The notes under the pieces: model-generated
The model's input: only the letters and a program-made list of their open reading frames with translations
Databases searched by the model: none
What the model was told of the DNA's origin: nothing
Program-made: the position numbers and the translations under genes
DNA from: WJMT01 sp964456985
Lineage (GTDB): Bacteria > Acidobacteriota > Aminicenantia > Aminicenantales > Aminicenantaceae
Direction of reading: 5' to 3'
Assembly (NCBI GenBank): GCA_964456985.1
Contig: CAYWDH010000012.1
Span: 1 to 64,000 of the forward strand
Length of the DNA stretch: 64,000 bases
Part shown: positions 18,232-26,706 of the stretch, in pieces
Layout of the letters: the number at the start of each line of letters is the position of its first letter
Numbering within the stretch: the first letter of the stretch is position 1

Positions 18232-18882
18232 ATGATTGATAACAAACGCTTATCAGAGATGAACCGAGCTGTCGTGGAAGGAAACAAAGAAGAGGCTCAG
18301 AGGCTTGCCAGACAGGCCATTGATGAAAACTGGGATCTGAATGAAGTGATCGATAAAGGATTTGTACCTGGGATACAAAAAGCCGGAGATCTCTGGGAAA
18401 AGGGAGAGTATTTCCTCCCCGAACTCATCACCAGCGCTGAAACCATGAAAGGGGTCATGGCTTTGCTGCAGCCTGAGCTTAAGAAAAAGCACCTGACCGC
18501 AAAATCCCTGGGAAAAGTTGTCATAGGAACCATAGAAGGCGATATCCATGATATAGGAAAAAACCTGGTGGCCTCTCTTCTGTCTGCCAATGGATTTGAC
18601 GTGATCGACCTGGGTGCAGATGTGAAAATAACAAACTTTATTGACAGGGCTCTGCAGGAAGATGCGGATTTTATCTGTGTTTCCTCGCTCCTTACCACTA
18701 CAATGCTCAAACAGAAAAATCTCATAGAGCTTCTTAAATCAAAAAATCTTTTCGGAAAATTCAGGGTTCTTGTGGGAGGTTCCCCTGTAAACAGCAAATG
18801 GGCACAGGATATCGGAGCGGACGGGTATGCGGAAAATGCCATGGCTGCTGCGAAAATAGCCAAAGCGCTCATACGGACATAA
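18232..18882 (+). CDS. Corrinoid (B12-binding) methyl-carrier protein, MtbC/MttC family
   Basis: This 216-residue cytosolic protein has an N-terminal four-helix cap (about 1-90) and a C-terminal Rossmann B12 domain. The base-off cobalamin signature is GDIHDIGKN at 103-111, with His106 as lower ligand, followed by VSSLLTTT and VGGSPV. It carries a methyl group between a substrate-specific methyltransferase (the MttB-like protein next door) and an acceptor methyltransferase. AAGGAG precedes the ATG. It lies 10 bp before the mttB-like gene. Confidence 0.93.
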   Translation: MIDNKRLSEMNRAVVEGNKEEAQRLARQAIDENWDLNEVIDKGFVPGIQKAGDLWEKGEYFLPELITSAETMKGVMALLQPELKKKHLTAKSLGKVVIGTIEGDIHDIGKNLVASLLSANGFDVIDLGADVKITNFIDRALQEDADFICVSSLLTTTMLKQKNLIELLKSKNLFGKFRVLVGGSPVNSKWAQDIGADGYAENAMAAAKIAKALIRT

Positions 18883-18892
18883 GGAAAAGAAG

Positions 18893-20356
18893 ATGATCAA
18901 AACACAAAGACCAAAATACAGGCTTTTAAATGAGGCGTTCGTAAAAAAAATAGTCAATGAAAGTTATCAGCTCCTGGAAAAATACGGAGTATTTGTGGAA
19001 AACAAAGAAGCGTTCGCACTTCTCAAAAACGCAGGGGCAAAAACAAACGAAGCGGAAAACAGAGTTTATATAAAACAAGAATTAGTCGAAAAGTCATTAG
19101 CAAAGACTCCGCCGGTCATTGAACTGTATGACAGGCAGGGAGAACAAAAATACACGGTGGGCAATGATGAGATCCATTTTGATCCTGGTTCTGCGGCTGT
19201 TACCGTGCTCGACCATGAGTCACAATCACAGAGAAAAGCCGAAACAGAAGACCTGGTCCGGTTCACCAGAGTGACGGACGCAATGGAAAACATCGATTTC
19301 CAGAGCACAGGCATTATCAGCAGCGATGTCCCGGAGATCATAAGTGACAGCTACCGTCTTTATATAGGGCTTCAGTTCTCGAGAAAACCGGTCGTTACCG
19401 GCACTTTCAGGATCGAAGGATTTAAGCCTATGCATGATATGCTGGTCGCTGTAAGAGGAAGCACACAAAATCTTGCGGACAGACCTCTGGCCATATTTGA
19501 CGCCTGCCCCTCCCCTCCTCTTAAATGGAGCAACCTTACGACACAGAGCCTTATTGACTCTGCCAGAGCCGGGATTCCATCAGAATTGATATCCATGGGC
19601 ATGACCGGCGCTACCTCTCCGGTCACTATAGCAGGAACCCTGGTACAGCACACAGCAGAAAATCTATCCGGACTTGTGATCTGCCAGCTGGCTGAACCGG
19701 GCTCTCCTGTTATATTCGGGGGTTCCCCTTCCAGTTTTGACATGCGCAAGGGTACAACCCCCATGGGGGCCATAGAGACCATGATGATCGATTCTGCCTA
19801 CTCCCAGATAGGCAAGCATTTGAATCTCCCTACACATGCGTATATGGGACTCAGTGATTCCAAACTCAATGACAACCAGGCCGGTCTGGAATCTGGAATA
19901 GGCGCTGTTCTGGCTGCTCTATCCGGTGTCAATGTTATATCAGGGCCCGGCATGCTGGACTTTGAAAGCTGCCAGAGCCTGGAAAAACTGGTAATAGACA
20001 ATGAAATCTGCGGGATGGCCCTGAGGTTGGTCAAAGGAATAACCCAGAGAGATGAGCCTCTGGCCGTTGACCTTTTTCAAGATATAACGCCTGAGTCTCA
20101 ATTTCTCTCCAAACCCCACACAAGAAAATGGTACAGGGAAGAGCATATTTTTCCCGGTATTATAGACAGAGACACCTATGATGAATGGGAAGGAAAAGGG
20201 AAAATGTCTTCTGCTCAAAGGGCTGCGGATAAAATCAAAGAGATCCTCGCCCAACCTGTTTCCTTGATAGACCCCGACACTCAAAAAAAGCTAAAGAAAA
20301 TCATGCTCTCAGATGCTGAAAAAAACGGACTCACAGCGCTTCCTGAAAATGAATGA
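18893..20356 (+). CDS. Trimethylamine methyltransferase (MttB) family protein, non-pyrrolysine
   Basis: This 487-residue TIM-barrel methyltransferase of the COG5598 type demethylates a quaternary or tertiary amine and passes the methyl to the adjacent corrinoid protein. The frame is open throughout with no in-frame amber codon, so this is the MtgB-like class. Characterised members use glycine betaine, carnitine, proline betaine or related substrates rather than trimethylamine. The start follows AAGGAAAAGAAG by a few bases. It sits between its corrinoid partner and a reactivation-domain protein. The actual substrate cannot be read from the sequence. Confidence 0.92.
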   Translation: MIKTQRPKYRLLNEAFVKKIVNESYQLLEKYGVFVENKEAFALLKNAGAKTNEAENRVYIKQELVEKSLAKTPPVIELYDRQGEQKYTVGNDEIHFDPGSAAVTVLDHESQSQRKAETEDLVRFTRVTDAMENIDFQSTGIISSDVPEIISDSYRLYIGLQFSRKPVVTGTFRIEGFKPMHDMLVAVRGSTQNLADRPLAIFDACPSPPLKWSNLTTQSLIDSARAGIPSELISMGMTGATSPVTIAGTLVQHTAENLSGLVICQLAEPGSPVIFGGSPSSFDMRKGTTPMGAIETMMIDSAYSQIGKHLNLPTHAYMGLSDSKLNDNQAGLESGIGAVLAALSGVNVISGPGMLDFESCQSLEKLVIDNEICGMALRLVKGITQRDEPLAVDLFQDITPESQFLSKPHTRKWYREEHIFPGIIDRDTYDEWEGKGKMSSAQRAADKIKEILAQPVSLIDPDTQKKLKKIMLSDAEKNGLTALPENE

Positions 20357-20951
20357 AAAATACATTTTTTTGAACGACTTTAAGGTCAGCCTCGAAGACA
20401 AGCGGATACGTGTCTGCCTCGGATACAAAGCAAGAACAGGCGAAGTCAATGCTTCAGTGAATCAATATATCAAAGAATTTGAATCTTTGCTGCCTGATCT
20501 GATCAAACCCAGAGCTGTTTATGCGGTTTTTAACTATGAAGAAACCAACAAACACCCTGTTTTTAAAGGAGCGGAAAAAGTAGCTCTGTGCCTCTGCACT
20601 ATTGGTCCGGATCTTGAGAAAGAATGCTCAAGGCTCATGGATAAGGGTGATATTTTAAAAGGATTCGTGCTGGATTGTTTTGGTTCTGAAGCGGTTGAAG
20701 ATATAGCGAGACAGAGCGACCGGATTATTTCTGAAAAAGCAAGGAATATGGACCTTTGGCCCAGCAAAAGATTCAGTCCGGGTTATGGGATATGGGATAT
20801 CAAGGAACAGAAATATGTGTTTGACATGCTGCCTTCGGATAAAGTGGAGGTTCGGCTTACAGATACTTTTATGATGGTTCCCCGCAAATCCGTATCCTTT
20901 CGCATTAATTTTTACAAGAACAAGGAATCGTCCACTCGGAGCCTCTCCTAG
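20313..20951 (+). CDS. MetH activation-domain-like protein
   Basis: This is a protein of 212 residues, or 200 if the in-frame ATG at 20349 is used. The C-terminal part matches the AdoMet-binding activation domain of cobalamin-dependent methionine synthase: RFSPGYGIWD and TDTFMMVPRKSVSF. Stand-alone versions are thought to help reductive methylation of corrinoid proteins after oxidation to Co(II). It overlaps the end of the mttB-like gene, so the two are translationally coupled. Which start is used is undecided, as neither has a clear ribosome site. Confidence 0.82.
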   Translation: MLKKTDSQRFLKMNEKYIFLNDFKVSLEDKRIRVCLGYKARTGEVNASVNQYIKEFESLLPDLIKPRAVYAVFNYEETNKHPVFKGAEKVALCLCTIGPDLEKECSRLMDKGDILKGFVLDCFGSEAVEDIARQSDRIISEKARNMDLWPSKRFSPGYGIWDIKEQKYVFDMLPSDKVEVRLTDTFMMVPRKSVSFRINFYKNKESSTRSLS

Positions 20952-20975
20952 TCTAACTCTGGTTATTCACATTAT

Positions 20976-21087
20976 TATTCATGAGCCAAGCTTGCTGCGT
21001 TATTGCGAAGAACAAAGTGATGAAGCAATCTCATCTGAAAATGAGGCATAATGAGATCACCACGTCACTCCTCTCCTCGTGATGACA
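20976..21087. repeat. Interspersed palindromic element
   Basis: It begins ATTCATGAGCCAAGCTTGCTGC, close to the left part of the 3195-3458 element. It then forms an imperfect hairpin between 21002-21034 (GCGAAG... GAAGCAATCTCAT) and 21051-21087 (ATGAGATCACCACGTCACTC... CTCGTGATGACA). The wording resembles palindromic repeats with GAAGCAATCTC arms that occur in intergenic spacers of many unrelated bacteria. It lies between two convergent genes and could act as a bidirectional terminator. Confidence 0.6.
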
Positions 21088-21106
21088 TTACGCTGTGATC
21101 CTAGAT

Positions 21107-21427
21107 TTATTCGCCTTTGGTCTTTGTACGCACAGGCTCGACCAGAAGAACCCAGGCCGGCTTTTCTGAACGGGAGCGGTGCCTGGTCCCTCTTTTAACC
21201 AAATAGCACTCCATTTCATTGAGTTTAATGGACTCTTTCGGAGTGTCTATATGAATTGTCCCCTTTAACACAAGAAAGAGCTCATCTTCATGACTATGTG
21301 TGTGCCAGTCATAAGCTCCATGAATCTTGGCTACCCGCAAAGCCACATCATGAAACGAAAGAATCTCTTTTGGTTCCCAGGGATCTTTTGTTTTTTCCAC
21401 CCACTCTTTTAAGTTTATTTTATCCAT
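21107..21427 (-). CDS. Small cupin-domain protein
   Basis: This 106-residue single-domain cupin has motif 1 in DWHTHSHEDELFLVLKG (metal His and Glu) and motif 2 in YLVKRGTRHRSRSE. Such small cupins bind a metal and act as sensors, isomerases or dioxygenases; no specific reaction can be assigned. It is monocistronic and convergent with the methyltransferase operon, separated from it by a palindromic element. Confidence 0.87.
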   Translation of the reverse strand: MDKINLKEWVEKTKDPWEPKEILSFHDVALRVAKIHGAYDWHTHSHEDELFLVLKGTIHIDTPKESIKLNEMECYLVKRGTRHRSRSEKPAWVLLVEPVRTKTKGE

Positions 21428-21465
21428 GGTCTCTCTTTTAATTCCTTTGTTTTTTAATAATTCAT

Positions 21466-21493
21466 ATCATAATTAATCTATACTTTGAGTCAA
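21466..21493 (-). promoter_or_regulatory. Putative sigma-70 promoter of the cupin gene
   Basis: On the minus strand, TTGACT (21488-21493), a 16-bp spacer and TATGAT (21466-21471) lie about 40 bp upstream of the cupin start codon. Confidence 0.45.
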
Positions 21494-21559
21494 GATATAA
21501 TTTCCCTCGCTTGTTCAAATTTTTGCTAACCCCATTCTAAATTGTCGGCTTAAAAAGAT

Positions 21560-22219
21560 CTATGGCAAAATGAGAGAAAACAAATACCAGCAAATACCCA
21601 CAAAACCATAAAGCAAGAACCCACAGAAATACTTATATCGAATATAAAAGGGCATGAATAAAAAAGCAATGAAGTAGCCTAGAGGAACATAGACCGGAAT
21701 ATTTCCTATCATGAAACCGCTCGGAGTGTTTTGATAGAAACCAGCCGCATTGAAAAAATTTTCTACTATGACGGCGCTAAGGGCACTGAACAACCCTGCT
21801 GCAAGCGCTCCTATCCACTCACGACCCGTAAATTCATAAACTCGGTAATAGATATAGCCAAAAAGCAAAACCCCCAAAATCCAGTATAAAGGGATATAAA
21901 CAGGAGTCTCAATCAGACGAGGATCCTCCGTCAGATAAACTACAAGTCTCAGTTGAGTCACAAAAAAGCTATCAATTACCGGATAGAATACAACTGAAAA
22001 CACTCCCAGAATCCACAAATTACGCAGAGGGACCCACTCAGCTTTAAATTTCTTGGTGCAGTAAGCAAGGCCGCCTAGAATAAGAACAACCACAGCATAG
22101 ATCAAAGGCAAAGAGCGAATGAGGGTATTAACGGCCAAAACCAATATAACACCAACCAGACTGCTGCCTACACAGATGTCAAGCTGAGTGATATTCCTTT
22201 TTGCGCTGGTATGAGACAT
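21560..22219 (-). CDS. Polytopic membrane protein of unknown function
   Basis: This 219-residue protein has about six or seven hydrophobic helices and short loops. Notable polar positions within or next to helices are FYPVIDSFF, IVENFFNAAGFYQNTP and NIPVYVPLGY. A buried Glu-Asn pair and a Tyr/Pro-rich loop of this kind recall small membrane enzymes and carotenoid-cyclase-like folds, but I do not recognise the family. It is transcribed divergently from the sulfatase with an 85-bp spacer. Confidence 0.7.
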   Translation of the reverse strand: MSHTSAKRNITQLDICVGSSLVGVILVLAVNTLIRSLPLIYAVVVLILGGLAYCTKKFKAEWVPLRNLWILGVFSVVFYPVIDSFFVTQLRLVVYLTEDPRLIETPVYIPLYWILGVLLFGYIYYRVYEFTGREWIGALAAGLFSALSAVIVENFFNAAGFYQNTPSGFMIGNIPVYVPLGYFIAFLFMPFYIRYKYFCGFLLYGFVGICWYLFSLILP

Positions 22220-22304
22220 GTTAAGATATTGGACTTCTTAAGTCTAGATTTTTATTTACAATAACTCAACAAATATTTAAGATTAGATAAAAAAAGCATC
22301 ATCC

Positions 22305-23849
22305 ATGAAACGAAGAGATTTTATTAAAGGTTCAGGGGCTCTTATCGGAACAGCTGCGTTATCCTCGTGCCTCATCAATCCGGACTTCTCTCCAAAAAAG
22401 AAACCCAATATCATCTTTATTTTAGCGGATGATCTTGGATACGGGGAACTGGGATGCTACGGCCAGAAATACATCAGAACCCCTCACATCGACCGGCTTG
22501 CAGAAAACGGGCTGAAGTTCACACAGCACTATTCAGGTTCTCCGGTTTGCGCTCCTTCAAGATGTGTTTTGCTGACAGGAAAACACACAGGACATGCCTT
22601 TATTAGAGGAAATGATGAATGGAAAGAAAGAGGAGATGTGTGGAGCTTTGAGAAAATGCTTGAAGACCCAAAGCTGGAAGGCCAGCGTCCCCTTGCCTCT
22701 GATGAGGTGACCTTGCCCGAGCTTCTGAAAAAGGCCGAGTACACCACAGCTTGTATTGGAAAATGGGGATTGGGGCCTGCATTCAGTGAAGGATCACCTA
22801 ATAAGCAGGGTTTTGATTATTTTTTCGGATACAATTGCCAGCGATGGGCCCATACCTATTACCCGCCCTTTTTATGGGAAAATGAAGAAAGATATCCGTT
22901 AGATAACAAGTTCGTGCCTTTGGGCACAACCATTCCAGAAGGAGCTGACCCGAATAATCCTGAGAGCTACTCTGATTTTCGCCTCAATGACTATGCGCCT
23001 GATCTTATGGTGGAAAAAGCTCTGGATTTTATGGCAAAAAACAAAAACAACCCCTTCTTTCTCTACTTCCCTAGCACAATCCCACATGTTTCTCTTCAAG
23101 TTCCAAAAAAATACGTTGATATGTACCGCAGCGTGTTCAAGGATGAAGCCCCTTATCCGGGCGGGTATTATTTTCCCTGTCAGTACCCCAGAGCCACGTA
23201 TGCGGGCATGATTACCCATCTGGATGACCAGGTAGGACAAATCGTTCAGAAGCTCAAACAAATCGGAGAGTATGAAAACACTGTGATCATTTTTACAAGC
23301 GACAACGGCCCTACTTACACCGGAGGCGCTGATACCCGATTCTTCAACAGTGCCGGGATTTTCGGTGAAGAACAAGGGAGAAGCAAGGGCTTCACGTATG
23401 AAGGCGGCATGAGAGTCCCTATGATCGCCAGCTGGCCTGGAGTCATTAAACCAGGAACCCATACGGACCATATATCTGCATTCTGGGATATGCTGCCCAC
23501 TCTGTGCGAATTAACGGGCGCAAAAAAACCTGATGTCACTGACGGTCTCAGCCTTTTGCCTGTTCTTACAGGAAAGGGAAAGCAAACTTCCCATGAATTT
23601 CTCTACTGGGAATTTCCTGCCTACAAAGGGCAACAGGCTGTGCGCACAGGGCCATGGAAAGGCATAAGGAAAGATATCTTTGACGGAAACATGAAGATTG
23701 AGCTGTATGATCTGGATAAAGACCCAAATGAACAGAATGATATATCTGATAAATATCCTGATATCATCAAAAGAATCGAACAGATCATGAAACAACAGCA
23801 CGTCCCCAGTGAAATCGACCGTTTCAAATTCCCCCAGCTTGGAGATTGA
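22305..23849 (+). CDS. Tat-exported arylsulfatase (formylglycine type)
   Basis: This 514-residue member of the sulfatase/alkaline phosphatase superfamily begins with a twin-arginine signal (KRRDFIKGSGALIG) and has a possible lipobox at LSSC (Cys22). The maturation motif is CAPSR at 82-86, where Cys82 would become formylglycine. Calcium ligands are seen in ADDLGYG (Asp42, Asp43) and in FTSDNGP. Family members of this type remove sulfate esters from polysaccharides or glycosaminoglycans. No formylglycine-generating enzyme or anaerobic maturase is in the window. No clear ribosome site precedes the ATG. Confidence 0.93.
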   Translation: MKRRDFIKGSGALIGTAALSSCLINPDFSPKKKPNIIFILADDLGYGELGCYGQKYIRTPHIDRLAENGLKFTQHYSGSPVCAPSRCVLLTGKHTGHAFIRGNDEWKERGDVWSFEKMLEDPKLEGQRPLASDEVTLPELLKKAEYTTACIGKWGLGPAFSEGSPNKQGFDYFFGYNCQRWAHTYYPPFLWENEERYPLDNKFVPLGTTIPEGADPNNPESYSDFRLNDYAPDLMVEKALDFMAKNKNNPFFLYFPSTIPHVSLQVPKKYVDMYRSVFKDEAPYPGGYYFPCQYPRATYAGMITHLDDQVGQIVQKLKQIGEYENTVIIFTSDNGPTYTGGADTRFFNSAGIFGEEQGRSKGFTYEGGMRVPMIASWPGVIKPGTHTDHISAFWDMLPTLCELTGAKKPDVTDGLSLLPVLTGKGKQTSHEFLYWEFPAYKGQQAVRTGPWKGIRKDIFDGNMKIELYDLDKDPNEQNDISDKYPDIIKRIEQIMKQQHVPSEIDRFKFPQLGD

Positions 23850-23914
23850 GTCCCTGTTTCGAACTGTGAATATCTCTTTTAAAAGGTATTTTTGTTGAAG
23901 AACCAGCATCCACT

Positions 23915-23930
23915 TGGGTGATATCACCCA
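23915..23930. promoter_or_regulatory. Perfect 16-bp palindrome, candidate NtrC-type activator site (EET regulon)
   Basis: TGGGTGATATCACCCA is fully symmetric. It is centred about 150 bp upstream of the sigma-54 start of the CbcL-like gene. The same sequence with one change (TGGGTGATATAACCCA) is centred about 148 bp upstream of the other sigma-54 promoter of the locus. It is the likely enhancer site of the activator encoded at 38919-40280. Confidence 0.75.
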
Positions 23931-24046
23931 CCCTTATGTTAAAATCCCCATAGAATCATTATCATTTATGCTTTGATCTTCAAATTATCTTTTTATATAG
24001 CTTATTATCAATCATTTAGAGATATCACTTTTCATCTAAGTTTTTA

Positions 24047-24062
24047 TGGCATAAAATTTGCA
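24047..24062 (+). promoter_or_regulatory. Sigma-54 promoter of the CbcL-like cytochrome gene
   Basis: TGGCATAAAATTTGCA has GG and GC 10 bp apart. The predicted start is near 24073, so the in-frame TTG at 24058 and ATG at 24070 are inside or upstream of the transcript start and cannot serve as initiators. Confidence 0.8.
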
Positions 24063-24099
24063 CATAAATATGAGGATATTTTTATATCCAAAAGGATCG

Positions 24100-26058
24100 A
24101 TGTCTAGAGAACATAATGATTCCCTAATGCGACTAAACATGCATCAAAAGCAATGCTTGAATAAACGGATTTCACACAGAGTCTTTCTTTTGGTCCTTTT
24201 GTTCATTTTTCCAATCAGTATTATAATCAGCCAAGAACAAGAATATGAGTCTATTAACAGTGATATGTGCTATGAGTGTCACGAAAAAAGTGCACATGAA
24301 ACTATTATCTCTAAAGATCTAAGCCATTCCGTTCATGAAGGCTTTGGCTGCTTGGACTGTCACAAGGATAAAGACACCTTTCCCCACAAAACAGATACTG
24401 GGTTTAAGGTTTCCTGTGACAGCTGCAGTTCCTGTCATGAAGCAGCCGGGAAAGATTACCAACTTCATGGCGTACTAAAAGGTTGTGATTCTGAAAATTC
24501 TCCTTCCTGCTCAGACTGCCACGGTTACCATACTGTTCTTCCGTCATCAGATGAAAATTCCCGCACAAATCCCTCTAATTTGCCCCAAACCTGTGGAACC
24601 TGTCATGAAAATTTGAATGTCACCTCTCAGTACACTGACTTGATTGACCATCCTATTGAAATCTATGAAAACAGCGTCCATGCCGGAGTTGCAAGTTGTA
24701 AGGACTGCCATGCTGTCAATGGAAATTCTCATAAAATATATTCTCATGGTAATCCTGAATCCACGATCAATCACTTTCGTATTCCCAGCACCTGCGGGCA
24801 ATGCCACGGAGATGTGGAGAAAATATACTGGCAGAGCATTCATGGAGAATTGGTTCAAAACGGTGAAACCAGATCACCAGTATGCACTGACTGCCATGGA
24901 GAGCACGGAATCATCTCCCCTTCTGATCCACGCTCCCCTGTTTCCAAAACCCGTTTGGCACAAGCTACATGCACCCCCTGCCACGAATCCGCTGTCATGT
25001 CAGAAAAATACGGAGTCACAGCCGGCCAGCTGGTATCATTTATTGACAGTTATCATGGTTTGAAATCCGAGGCCGGCGATACGGTGGTGGCTAACTGCGC
25101 CTCCTGCCATGGTTATCATAAAATACTTCCCAGCAGTGACCCACAATCTTCGGTCAACCCTAAAAACCTAAGGGATACATGCGGAGAATGCCATCCGGGG
25201 ATTTCTCAACAAATAGCAAACACACCGATCCACAGCAAAGGAGAAACAGGTCTTGATACTAAGGCTGCTGTTATCCTTAAAAATATTTACATTATAGCCA
25301 TTTTCATGATCATCGGCCTCATGGCTATTCATTGGCTGATCGACTTGGGCCGGCAGTTCGCCGATGTGATCAAAAAAAGACCTCAAGTACAAAGAATGAA
25401 AGTCTATGAATTATGGCAGCACCACTTGTTGATGATCAGTTTCGTTGTTTTGGTTATAACCGGATTTTCGCTGCGCTTCAACCAATCATGGCTGACCAGC
25501 TTGTTTTTCGGATGGAAAGGAGGATTTGAGCTACGGGGCATCATTCACCGAATTGCAGCCGTGGTTTTGATTCTCACAACAATATGGCATATTATTTATC
25601 TTTTGACTCCACGAGGCAGACGTTTTTTTAAAGATATGTTTCCAAAGCTTTATGATTTTAAATGTTTTGTGCAAAAAATTCTTTTTAATCTCAATCTATC
25701 TAAAACGACTCCTAAATTCAAACGTTTTAGCTATGTTGAAAAAGCTGAGTATTGGGCCTTAATCTGGGGGACTGCTGTAATGATCATCACTGGAATCTTT
25801 CTCTGGTTCGATAACTTCTTTGTTCAAATATTTCCTGAGGGAATTTTGGATGTCGCTCTAGTTGTTCATTACTACGAAGCTATTTTGGCTTCATTAGCTA
25901 TTCTCATATGGCATATGTACGCGACTGTTTTCAATCCAGAAATATATCCAATGAATCCAGCATGGATAACAGGCAGGATGCCAAAAAAAATGTTCAATCA
26001 TGAACATTCTGGAGTTTTAGAAAAGGAAATGGAGTCTGAAGGTCATGACCGAGAATAA
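24100..26058 (+). CDS. CbcL-like fusion: 11-haem cytochrome c plus cytochrome b membrane domain
   Basis: This inner-membrane electron carrier has about 652 residues. After an N-terminal membrane signal (FLLVLLFIFPISIII) come 11 CXXCH motifs over about 320 residues: CYECH, CLDCH, CSSCH, CSDCH, CGTCH, CKDCH, CGQCH, CTDCH, CTPCH, CASCH and CGECH. A C-terminal cytochrome b561/HydB-like domain of four to five helices with several intramembrane histidines (WQHH, IIHR, WHII, VVHYYE, IWHMY) follows. The order c-domain plus b-domain resembles Geobacter CbcL, a quinol oxidase used for low-potential extracellular acceptors, which has nine c-haems. The start is uncertain: ATG 24100 follows AAAGGA closely, and 24127 or 24139 are alternatives. 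Confidence 0.88.
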   Translation: MSREHNDSLMRLNMHQKQCLNKRISHRVFLLVLLFIFPISIIISQEQEYESINSDMCYECHEKSAHETIISKDLSHSVHEGFGCLDCHKDKDTFPHKTDTGFKVSCDSCSSCHEAAGKDYQLHGVLKGCDSENSPSCSDCHGYHTVLPSSDENSRTNPSNLPQTCGTCHENLNVTSQYTDLIDHPIEIYENSVHAGVASCKDCHAVNGNSHKIYSHGNPESTINHFRIPSTCGQCHGDVEKIYWQSIHGELVQNGETRSPVCTDCHGEHGIISPSDPRSPVSKTRLAQATCTPCHESAVMSEKYGVTAGQLVSFIDSYHGLKSEAGDTVVANCASCHGYHKILPSSDPQSSVNPKNLRDTCGECHPGISQQIANTPIHSKGETGLDTKAAVILKNIYIIAIFMIIGLMAIHWLIDLGRQFADVIKKRPQVQRMKVYELWQHHLLMISFVVLVITGFSLRFNQSWLTSLFFGWKGGFELRGIIHRIAAVVLILTTIWHIIYLLTPRGRRFFKDMFPKLYDFKCFVQKILFNLNLSKTTPKFKRFSYVEKAEYWALIWGTAVMIITGIFLWFDNFFVQIFPEGILDVALVVHYYEAILASLAILIWHMYATVFNPEIYPMNPAWITGRMPKKMFNHEHSGVLEKEMESEGHDRE

Positions 26059-26079
26059 GAAAAATATAAACAAATAAGA

Positions 26080-26107
26080 TTGCAAAAAAGATATATATTA
26101 CTATAAT
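26080..26107 (+). promoter_or_regulatory. Putative sigma-70 promoter of the tetrahaem cytochrome gene
   Basis: TTGCAA (26080-26085), a 16-bp spacer and a consensus TATAAT (26102-26107) lie in an AT-rich spacer about 75 bp before the ATG. The AT richness lowers confidence. If real, the small cytochrome can be expressed independently of the sigma-54 gene upstream. Confidence 0.4.
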
Positions 26108-26181
26108 AACTATAGTGTTTATAAGTATAATAGGAGATTAAACCTGGATAATTAATCCGAATGCATAGAAAGGAGAACATA

Positions 26182-26706
26182 ATGAAAAAAATCATTATCG
26201 TATTGATGACCACAGCCATGATCATTATGGGAGTTCATATCTTTGGACAAGAATTCGAGTATATTGGAGCTGATAAATGCAAAATATGTCATAAAAGCGA
26301 ATCCCGCGGAGCTCAATACACCAAATGGAAAGAAAGTAAACATTCCAAGTCTTTTCAGGTTCTGTCCCAGGACATCGCAGTTCCCAAAGCTCAGAAGGCT
26401 GGAGTGAAAAACCCTTCTGAGAGCCCTGAGTGTCTCAAATGCCATAGCCCATTGTACGAGAAGGCTCCTGAATTTAAGGAAGAGGGTGTCATTTGTGAAG
26501 TATGCCATGGCCCCGGCAGTGAATATAAAAGCCTTAGTGTCATGAAGGATCACGATAAATCAGTCGCTAATGGTTTGGTTGAATACAATAGTCAGGAAGA
26601 TATCAAAAAGCAGTGCCTGACCTGTCATAATAATCCCCACGGTATCACCTTTGACTTTGATACAGCCTGGGGCAAAGTGAAGCATTACCGCCCGGATAAA
26701 GAATAG
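26182..26706 (+). CDS. Periplasmic tetrahaem cytochrome c (c554-like)
   Basis: This precursor of about 174 residues has a cleavable signal (MKKIIIVLMTTAMIIM... FGQ). It carries four haem sites: CKICH at 33-37, CLKCH, CEVCH and CLTCH. The spacing and the phrase CHGPGSEY are typical of the cytochrome c554/tetrahaem family. Being small and soluble, it is a good candidate for a periplasmic shuttle between inner-membrane oxidases and the outer-membrane conduit; this is inference. The ATG at 26182 follows AAAGGAG and is preferred over the upstream ATG at 26161. Its stop abuts the stop of the convergent nonahaem gene. Confidence 0.9.
   Translation: MKKIIIVLMTTAMIIMGVHIFGQEFEYIGADKCKICHKSESRGAQYTKWKESKHSKSFQVLSQDIAVPKAQKAGVKNPSESPECLKCHSPLYEKAPEFKEEGVICEVCHGPGSEYKSLSVMKDHDKSVANGLVEYNSQEDIKKQCLTCHNNPHGITFDFDTAWGKVKHYRPDKE

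Noticed and set aside
18893..20356. Pyrrolysine-containing trimethylamine methyltransferase
   Set aside because: The frame has no internal amber codon and no pylBCD or pylTS gene is nearby.
24058..24099. TTG/ATG-started extension of the CbcL-like protein
   Set aside because: These codons overlap the sigma-54 -12 element or precede the predicted transcript start.
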